Positions 1 through 5,539 of a DNA stretch of 7,225 bases are shown here, piece by piece (the stretch's first letter is position 1; the number at the start of each line of letters is the position of its first letter). The stretch is from the NCBI GenBank assembly GCA_007117055.1, contig SKHH01000297.1, positions 1 through 7,225 of the forward strand, in the 5' to 3' direction. The position numbers and the translations under genes were made by a program. Under the pieces are notes generated by a model. The model made no database searches, was not told the origin of the DNA, and saw nothing but the letters and a program-made list of their open reading frames with translations. The stretch comes from Lishizhenia sp. (lineage in GTDB: Bacteria > Bacteroidota > Bacteroidia > Flavobacteriales_D > Crocinitomicaceae).

Positions 1-761
1 GAGTGAATTTTTGTGGTTTCCAGCGACTCGTCAATACTCATTGGAGGAAGAATAGTAGGCAATCGTTTTGCCAACATGGATTTACCCGCTCCGGGGGGAC
101 CAATCAGAACCACATTATGTCCACCTGAAGCTGCAATTTCAAAGGCACGTTTAATATTTTGCTGTCCTTTTACATCTTTAAAATCGACATTAAACTCTTC
201 CAGTTTTTGTGCAAATTCTTTTTCAACATCAACAATTGTTTTTTCTAGTTTTTTCGTTTGATTAAAAAACCCAATTACTTCTTGAATATTAGAAACTCCA
301 TAAACATCTAACCCTCCTACAATAGCTGCTTCTGTGACATTGTCTTTGGGCAAAATAATTCCTTTAAAACCTTCATTTTTTGCTGTAAGTGCTATGGGAA
401 GAATTCCTTTCATTGGGTTAAGACTTCCGTCTAAGGACAGTTCTCCTAACAGGATATAATCTTGAAGTAATGAAGTACTAACCTGTTCACTTGCGGCAAG
501 TAAACCAATAGCAATAGGCAGGTCAAAGGTTGATCCCTCTTTGCGAATATCTGCTGGCGCCATGTTTATGGTAATCTCCTTTCCAGGATATTTGTACCCG
601 TTATTAATCAAAGCTGCTTTAATTCTTTGATGGCTTTCTTTTACTGCATTGTCTGGTAATCCAACTAAGGTAAAATTTACTCCCTTATCAATGTTTACTT
701 CAATTGTAATGGTAGTGGCATCAATACCAAATACCGCACTCCCAAATGTTTTTACTAACAT
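1..761 (-). CDS. comM: YifB/ComM-family Mg-chelatase-like AAA+ ATPase, N-terminal half (cut by window edge)
   Basis: The gene reads leftward from an ATG at 761-759 and stays open to the window edge, giving 253 residues of a family usually about 510 long. The start MLVKTFGSAVFGIDA is the typical YifB N-terminus. Residues about 20-145 form the ChlI-like domain, with VGLPDNAVKES at 33-43 and NMAPADIRKEGSTFDLP at 66-82. After a charged linker, the Mg-chelatase AAA+ domain begins with a perfect Walker A motif, GPPGAGKS, at 221-228. Walker B, the sensors and the C-terminal domain lie outside the window. In Haemophilus and Vibrio, ComM is a hexameric helicase that promotes branch migration during natural transformation; that role in this organism is inferred only. 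The reading frame is intact. No Shine-Dalgarno precedes the ATG, as is normal in Bacteroidota. It is transcribed divergently from the peptidase gene. The family call is very secure; the symbol is less so, because 'yifB' is also used. Confidence 0.95.
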   Translation of the reverse strand, partial: MLVKTFGSAVFGIDATTITIEVNIDKGVNFTLVGLPDNAVKESHQRIKAALINNGYKYPGKEITINMAPADIRKEGSTFDLPIAIGLLAASEQVSTSLLQDYILLGELSLDGSLNPMKGILPIALTAKNEGFKGIILPKDNVTEAAIVGGLDVYGVSNIQEVIGFFNQTKKLEKTIVDVEKEFAQKLEEFNVDFKDVKGQQNIKRAFEIAASGGHNVVLIGPPGAGKSMLAKRLPTILPPMSIDESLETTKIH

Positions 762-850
762 AATTGCTAATGGTTTAATTGTAAAAAAATGTTTTCATCT
801 CGTTATAAAACAGGAGAGTTTTACCCTTCTATCATCGACTAAAACGCTCC

Positions 851-873
851 GTTTCTTATTTAAGTTAAGAAAC
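851..873. repeat. Perfect 8-bp inverted repeat with 7-nt loop upstream of the comM-like gene
   Basis: GTTTCTTA (851-858) and TAAGAAAC (866-873) are exact reverse complements separated by seven bases. The element lies about 90 bases upstream of the ComM-type start codon. No T-run follows directly on either strand, so it does not look like a standard terminator. It could be an operator, a leader hairpin or chance in AT-rich DNA. Confidence 0.4.
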
Positions 874-1027
874 TTTCTGGGAATTGTGCAAGAATTTTTT
901 AGAGTATTTTCAAGAAATACACACTTGTTTTCGGTTCAAAAGTTAAAGTAATTCTAAAAACACCACGCCATTTAAGTCGTTTGTTGACATTATGTTGCTT
1001 TTATGTAAAGGGTATGTGCTTTTCAAT

Positions 1028-1057
1028 TTGTTCATTGGATAAATCTTTATAAATTCG
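1028..1057 (+). promoter_or_regulatory. Candidate Bacteroidota-type promoter for the S8 peptidase gene
   Basis: TTG at 1028-1030 and TAAATTCG at 1050-1057 are separated by 19 bases. The known Bacteroidota primary-sigma pattern is TTG, about 19-21 bases, then TAnnTTTG. The -7 element here matches all but one of the fixed positions (C for T). Transcription would start near 1063, leaving a leader of roughly 27 bases before the ATG at 1091. The leader has no Shine-Dalgarno sequence and is A/T-rich, as is common upstream of Bacteroidota genes. This is a match by eye, without experimental support. Confidence 0.45.
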
Positions 1058-1066
1058 AAATTTATA
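1048..1066. promoter_or_regulatory. Palindrome TATAAATT-CGA-AATTTATA over the promoter: possible operator
   Basis: Eight-base arms at 1048-1055 and 1059-1066 are perfect reverse complements around a CGA centre. The element covers the candidate -7 box and the expected transcription start, where a dimeric repressor would block initiation. The arms are pure A/T, so chance occurrence in this background is not negligible. Confidence 0.3.
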
Positions 1067-1090
1067 TAAACAACTAAATACAGTTTACTT

Positions 1091-1150
1091 ATGAAATTAA
1101 ACGTTACTACTACCCTATTCTTTATACTTTTATTCTTCGGTGTCTTTTCA
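1091..1150 (+). other. Sec signal peptide of the S8 peptidase
   Basis: Residues 1-20 show one lysine near the N-terminus, a hydrophobic core rich in Phe and Leu (TLFFILLFFGVF) and a small residue (Ser20) before QK. This suits signal peptidase I cleavage after residue 20. T9SS cargo needs Sec export first, so this agrees with the C-terminal sorting domain. The exact cleavage site is an estimate. Confidence 0.85.
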
Positions 1151-4100
1151 CAAAAAGTATTTGAGGATTACCAAGACGGTTTAATAGTTTTTGAATTGCA
1201 GCAAGAGGCAAAAGCAATAGTCGCAAATGAACATAATGAATTCAATATCAATGATGTTCATTATCTTTCATCCATTTATAATATTGATGTAAAGTCCTCG
1301 ATTCAACTCCACCCCTCTATTAACGACAAACGATTAAAAAGAACATATCAAATAGAATTAAATAACCCATATGAAATAGAAGAAGTCATTCGCACGCTTT
1401 CTAGTATTAAGGAAATTCGAGTGGCTGAAAAAAAAGAATTACCCCGAATTTTACAAGTTCCAGATGATCCTCTTTACACTCAAGCTAATATGTGGGGGCT
1501 ATTTAGGGTTCAGGCTGAAGGAGCTTGGGCTTTCAGTACTGGGGATGCTAGTATTGTTGTTGCTGTTACAGACGATGCCATTCAAACAAATCATCCAGAC
1601 TTAGTAAACAAGGTGCTTCCTGGTCATAATTCAGCTATGGGCACGAATGATCCAAACCCATGTGGCGGAAACAATGGATTTCATGGATCTCATGTTTCTG
1701 GAACAGTTGGTGCTGATACAGATAATGGGATAGGAGTAGCTTCTATAGGTTGGGATATAAGTATCTTACCTGTAGCAATAGGCCGCTGCTCAGATGGTGC
1801 GCTTACAGGTGGATTTGATGGTATAATTTGGTCTGCCGACAATGGGGCTGACGTCATAAATATGTCATGGGGAGGAGCAGGCTCTTCGCAATACGGACAA
1901 AATGTATGTAATTATGCATGGAACCAAGGATGTATCTTGGTTGCTGCTGCCGGAAACAATAATGAAAATCAACAATTTTATCCAGCCGCCTACAACAATG
2001 TAATCTCTGTTGCAGCAACAGGTCAACAAGATCAAAAAGCTAATTTCTCGCAGTTTGGAACTTGGATAGATATTTCTGCTCCAGGAACCCAAATCGCAAG
2101 TACTGACGAAGGTACTGGATATCAATTTTCACAGGGTACATCAATGGCTTCACCACTCGTAGCAGGTTTTATGGGTCTGATGAAATCTTTTGCTCCCAAC
2201 GCTTCTAATTCGGATTTAGTTCAGTGTTTGTATGATGGGGCAGATAATATTGATGCTCAAAATCCAAACTTCATTGGTCAACTTGGAGCTGGTAGAATGA
2301 ATGCTGAGCAATCTATGATTTGTGCGCAGCAATTTAGTTTTCAGCTCGACGCAGGTATAACTGAAATCATCCATCCTGTTGGAAATAATTGTGACCTATC
2401 ATTTACTCCTGAAGTTCGTTTGAGTAATTTTGGTGTTGAAAATTTAACTTCTATTATTATTAATTATGGTTGGAATAACAACAATCATTCCTATAATTGG
2501 TCTGGAAATTTATCCAGTGGTGAAAGTGAAATTGTATCATTAGGCACCTACTCGGATGTAGATGGTTCATATAGCTTTTTCGCAGAAACAAATCAGCCAA
2601 ATGGTCAAGCCGATCAAAATCCTTCAAATGACAGTTCGGATGAAAGTTTTTCTCTTAGTAGCGGTGGAATGGTTGTAGATATAACTATCACACTAGATTG
2701 TTTTGCGGACGAAACTTCTTGGGAAATTGTAAACGATAATACTGGCGAGGTAATTATTTCTAGTGGTAATTATGAGAATAATAACGTAAATGTAGAACAA
2801 CAATATAAGGTATGTTTATCAGATGGTTGCTACGATTTCATTATTTATGATTCCTACGGAGATGGCTTGAACGGAAGTCAATGGCAAAGTTGTTCTGTGG
2901 ATGGAGACTACGAAGTCACAGATGAAAATGATAATATACTTGTACAAATGACTGCTCCAAATGGTGATTTTGGAAGTCAAGCTATCCATAATTTTTGCAT
3001 AGTAAACCAAAACAATGAGCATGACGCTGGAATTCAAAGTATCACTTCTCCGTCGTCAATTGTATGTAATACGGATGTTTCGCCAGAAGTTATCATTCGA
3101 AACTTTGGTTCACAAAACCTCACTAGTGTAGATATCAACTATCAATTATCTGGAAACCTCCAAACATTTAATTGGGTAGGTAATTTAAGTACAGGTCAAA
3201 CAGATGTCGTTCTGTTGCCAATTGTTAATGCCACATCAGGAGAAAACACATTAACTGTATTTACTTCAAACCCAAATGGCGAAAATGACGACAATCCCTT
3301 GAATGATCAAGCAGAAATAAGTTTAACCGCTTTTTCTTCAACACAAGGAATTCCCTTTCATGAAGATTTTGAAGGAAGTCCCTTTGGACCAAATGGATGG
3401 TTAATTGACAATCCAGATAATGGGATCACATGGGAGCTAGAGTCCATTGATGGAAATTCTCCCGGAAATACCGCTATGAAAATAGATTTCTTTAACTACC
3501 AAGCTAATTCTGAGAGAGATGCATTGATTTCTCCACCTATTTCTCTTTCTGGTTATACAACTATTGATTTAAACTTTGAACATGCATACAGAAGATATGA
3601 CCAAACAGCAGCAGATTCACTTGTAGTTTATATTTCAACAGATTGCGGTGAATCATTCCAACGGCTCGCGGAATATGCAGAAGATGGGTCCGGTTCTTTC
3701 GCTACTCAAACTACAAACGTTAACCCTTTTACACCTCAATCTGCTAACGACTGGTGTATAGAGCCAATAAACGCTCAAACATCTGGCGCTTCCTGTTTTA
3801 CAATTAGCCTTAATGACTACGTAGGCATGGACGTGATACTAAAGTTTGAGTCTTTCAATGCAGGGAATGTAGGGAATAACTTATTTATTGACAACATCAA
3901 CATTGATGGCGTTCCCGATATGACTCCACCCAACCCCAACTTCTCAACAGACAACAATACCATCTGTGTGAATGAATCAGTCTTATTTACTGATCAATCT
4001 AGCCCACAGGCAACAAGTTGGAATTGGACATTTCCTGGAGGAAGCCCATCTAGTTCTACTGAACAAAACCCGACTATAACATACAGTGAAAATGGAACTT

Positions 4101-5320
4101 ACGATGTTATATTAGAAGTTTCGAATGCAAATGGAACAGAAACCAGTACTTTCAGTAATACCATCACCGTAAACAACATGCCTACTATCGCTATAACAGC
4201 CAGTGAAACAAGTATTTGCCAAGGAAGCTCTGTTCAAATTAGTGCATCAGGAGCTAATAACTATGTATGGAATAACAACCTCGGATCAGGATCAACCAAA
4301 ACTGTATCTCCAACTGAAGAAACCACCTATGAAGTAACTGGATCTAATGGGGCTGCATGTGAAAGTTCCGAAACAATTACCATAAACGTCCTCCCTGAAT
4401 TAGTTTTTGAGCTTAGTGCCTCTACCAATTTGATTTGTGAAGGAGAAGAAGTTGTTTTAACTGCCTCTGGAGGAGACTTCTACACTTGGAATAACGGGCT
4501 ACCTCAAGGTAATCAACAGACGGTTTCACCAAGTACTACAACTGTTTATTCGGTGCAAGGTTTTAATGCGTCAAATTGTTCTGGTACACAATCCATTTTA
4601 ATAGAGGTGCAACAGGATCCAATTGTAAATATTACAGCTTCAGATACAGAAATTTGTGAGGGTGAATCATTATCTCTTTCCGCGTCAGGTGCAGATACAT
4701 ATACTTGGTCACCATCTGAAAGCCTTTCTAGCTCATCTGGTAGTTCAGTTAATGCAACACCAACCAATTCTGTGACATACACTGTTATTGGATCAAATAA
4801 TTGCGGAAGCGATGAACAAGACATTTCCATTATTGTAACAGAGACACCTGAAACTCCAGAAATCACTCAAAATGGAAACGAACTAAGCGTTAGTATTAAC
4901 CCTGGAGAGACAGCATCTTGGTTCTTTGAAGGTGAACTCATTGGTTCTGGGGAGACAATAGGAATGCAGGGAACAGGGGATTACGAAGTGGTAATTTCAA
5001 ATAGCACTGGATGCACAGCGTCCTATTCCAATCGTTTTGAGTCAACTGTATCTGTTCATGATTTTGATAATTCCAAAAATATAATTCTTTATCCAAACCC
5101 AAATAATGGTGAGTTCAACATTGAAATTGTTGGCCTTGATGAAAACGTAGAAATTAGTATTTCAGACGCCACTGGTAGATTGGTTCGAAACGCTAAACCT
5201 TTTAACGCGAATGAAATTCAAGATATAAAATTCAATATTGCAGATTTAGGTAAAGGCGTTTACTTCGTTCATATTAATTACTCGTTTGGAAACATAGTAA
5301 AAAGGGTTACCGTCAACTAA
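1091..5320 (+). CDS. Secreted subtilisin-like (S8) serine peptidase with multidomain C-terminus and T9SS sorting domain
   Basis: This 1409-residue preproprotein starts with a Sec signal peptide (about 1-20, likely cut after GVFS). Residues 21-123 look like a propeptide. The S8 catalytic domain spans about 125-412, with Asp161 (VAVTDDAI), His198 (HGSHVSGT), oxyanion Asn289 (AAAGN) and Ser351 (GTSMASP) in the correct order, so an active endopeptidase is expected. Then follow CARDB-like domain 1 (about 419-526), a domain with YDSYGDG at 586-592 (527-638), CARDB-like domain 2 (644-748), a MAM/jelly-roll-like domain (754-941), a PKD domain (949-1031), three 73-residue Ig-like repeats (1032-1250), another Ig-like module (about 1256-1316) and a T9SS type A sorting domain (about 1331-1409). 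The Asp motif is DDA rather than DTG or DSG, recalling the DDG of kexin-type S8B enzymes. The substrate is unknown; extracellular protein degradation or processing is inferred. The ATG directly precedes the signal peptide, so the start is secure. Tandem TAA codons end the gene. Confidence 0.96.
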   Translation: MKLNVTTTLFFILLFFGVFSQKVFEDYQDGLIVFELQQEAKAIVANEHNEFNINDVHYLSSIYNIDVKSSIQLHPSINDKRLKRTYQIELNNPYEIEEVIRTLSSIKEIRVAEKKELPRILQVPDDPLYTQANMWGLFRVQAEGAWAFSTGDASIVVAVTDDAIQTNHPDLVNKVLPGHNSAMGTNDPNPCGGNNGFHGSHVSGTVGADTDNGIGVASIGWDISILPVAIGRCSDGALTGGFDGIIWSADNGADVINMSWGGAGSSQYGQNVCNYAWNQGCILVAAAGNNNENQQFYPAAYNNVISVAATGQQDQKANFSQFGTWIDISAPGTQIASTDEGTGYQFSQGTSMASPLVAGFMGLMKSFAPNASNSDLVQCLYDGADNIDAQNPNFIGQLGAGRMNAEQSMICAQQFSFQLDAGITEIIHPVGNNCDLSFTPEVRLSNFGVENLTSIIINYGWNNNNHSYNWSGNLSSGESEIVSLGTYSDVDGSYSFFAETNQPNGQADQNPSNDSSDESFSLSSGGMVVDITITLDCFADETSWEIVNDNTGEVIISSGNYENNNVNVEQQYKVCLSDGCYDFIIYDSYGDGLNGSQWQSCSVDGDYEVTDENDNILVQMTAPNGDFGSQAIHNFCIVNQNNEHDAGIQSITSPSSIVCNTDVSPEVIIRNFGSQNLTSVDINYQLSGNLQTFNWVGNLSTGQTDVVLLPIVNATSGENTLTVFTSNPNGENDDNPLNDQAEISLTAFSSTQGIPFHEDFEGSPFGPNGWLIDNPDNGITWELESIDGNSPGNTAMKIDFFNYQANSERDALISPPISLSGYTTIDLNFEHAYRRYDQTAADSLVVYISTDCGESFQRLAEYAEDGSGSFATQTTNVNPFTPQSANDWCIEPINAQTSGASCFTISLNDYVGMDVILKFESFNAGNVGNNLFIDNINIDGVPDMTPPNPNFSTDNNTICVNESVLFTDQSSPQATSWNWTFPGGSPSSSTEQNPTITYSENGTYDVILEVSNANGTETSTFSNTITVNNMPTIAITASETSICQGSSVQISASGANNYVWNNNLGSGSTKTVSPTEETTYEVTGSNGAACESSETITINVLPELVFELSASTNLICEGEEVVLTASGGDFYTWNNGLPQGNQQTVSPSTTTVYSVQGFNASNCSGTQSILIEVQQDPIVNITASDTEICEGESLSLSASGADTYTWSPSESLSSSSGSSVNATPTNSVTYTVIGSNNCGSDEQDISIIVTETPETPEITQNGNELSVSINPGETASWFFEGELIGSGETIGMQGTGDYEVVISNSTGCTASYSNRFESTVSVHDFDNSKNIILYPNPNNGEFNIEIVGLDENVEISISDATGRLVRNAKPFNANEIQDIKFNIADLGKGVYFVHINYSFGNIVKRVTVN
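4184..4840 (+). repeat. Three tandem 73-residue (219-bp) Ig-like repeats inside the S8 peptidase
   Basis: Units are 4184-4402, 4403-4621 and 4622-4840 (residues 1032-1104, 1105-1177, 1178-1250). Each has a Cys at unit position 12 (C1043, C1116, C1189) and a Trp 17 residues later (W1060, W1133, W1206), so both markers recur at exactly 73 residues. Shared patterns include IC-x-G near the start of each unit and ASG before the Trp. The units have diverged at DNA level, so this is an old duplication or a conserved domain length. Such repeats act as stalks or adhesion modules in Bacteroidota surface proteins. Confidence 0.85.
5081..5320 (+). other. T9SS type A C-terminal sorting domain of the S8 peptidase
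   Basis: Residues about 1331-1409 carry the hallmarks of the family: LYPNPNNGEF at 1333-1342, the central SDATGRLV segment, and GKGVYFVHI at 1387-1395, ending in KRVTVN. This domain directs cargo through the type IX secretion system across the outer membrane and is normally removed on arrival, often with attachment to a surface glycolipid. It supports placing the organism in Bacteroidota. Confidence 0.93.
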
Positions 5321-5328
5321 TAATGAAT

Positions 5329-5373
5329 GTGAGTTCATATTCTTTTACATAGAGCAATACTAACTCACTTTTT
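5329..5373 (+). terminator. Terminator-like hairpin just after the S8 peptidase gene
   Basis: GTGAGTT (5329-5335) pairs with AACTCAC (5362-5368), followed at once by five T residues (5369-5373). It begins eight bases after the stop codon. The 26-base loop is long for an intrinsic terminator, which lowers confidence. Confidence 0.4.
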
Positions 5374-5447
5374 AAAATACTTAACCCTATGGTAATTAAT
5401 ACTAGTATATAAAAATAAAGTTCTACTGTTTTTGTATTGCTTAGGTT

Positions 5448-5484
5448 AGTCTAAACACCATATTAATACGGTGTTTAGACTTTT
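5448..5484. terminator. Strong hairpin between convergent genes, likely bidirectional terminator
   Basis: AGTCTAAACACC (5448-5459) and GGTGTTTAGACT (5470-5481) are perfect 12-base complements around a 10-base loop. On the plus strand the stem runs into TTTT and then an A-run. On the minus strand there is no clear T-run after the stem, but the hairpin lies about 60 bases past the stop of the leftward gene. Lying between converging genes, it most likely ends the peptidase transcript and may also stop transcription from the right. Confidence 0.7.
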
Positions 5485-5539
5485 AAAAATGATTTAAACT
5501 AAAAAATTTTAATTGTAGAACCAAAATTAGAATCATTCA

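Larger units (their letters stand above)
762..1090. other. Divergent intergenic region between comM-like gene and subtilase gene
   Basis: This stretch of about 330 bases separates two divergent genes and must hold both promoters. I see no plausible coding sequence: the plus-strand open frame that crosses its left half overlaps the ComM gene antisense and resembles no protein. It contains a candidate promoter for the peptidase at 1028-1057, an inverted repeat over that promoter, and a separate hairpin at 851-873. No convincing promoter for the ComM-like gene was found. Confidence 0.8.
5321..5539. other. Convergent intergenic region
   Basis: About 220 bases of AT-rich DNA lie between the ends of the peptidase gene and the leftward envelope-protein gene. 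Two hairpins fill much of it (5329-5373 and 5448-5484). I see no small coding sequence or RNA gene. Confidence 0.75.

Noticed and set aside
13..261. Open frame of 82 codons on the plus strand
   Set aside because: It is antisense to the well-conserved YifB/ComM coding sequence, including its Walker A region, and resembles no protein.
937..945. TAACTTTTG on the minus strand as a -7 box for the ComM-like gene
   Set aside because: It has one base too many relative to TAnnTTTG and no TTG lies at the right distance upstream.
649..951. Open frame of 100 codons on the plus strand
   Set aside because: Its first third is antisense to the ComM-type N-terminus and the rest is low-complexity intergenic sequence.
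1865..3037. Two minus-strand open frames (1865-2125 and 2819-3037)
   Set aside because: Both lie opposite clearly coding parts of the S8 peptidase gene and have no recognisable features.
4546..4866. Open frame of 106 codons on the minus strand
   Set aside because: It mirrors the Ig-like repeat region of the peptidase; the composition is that of an antisense frame.
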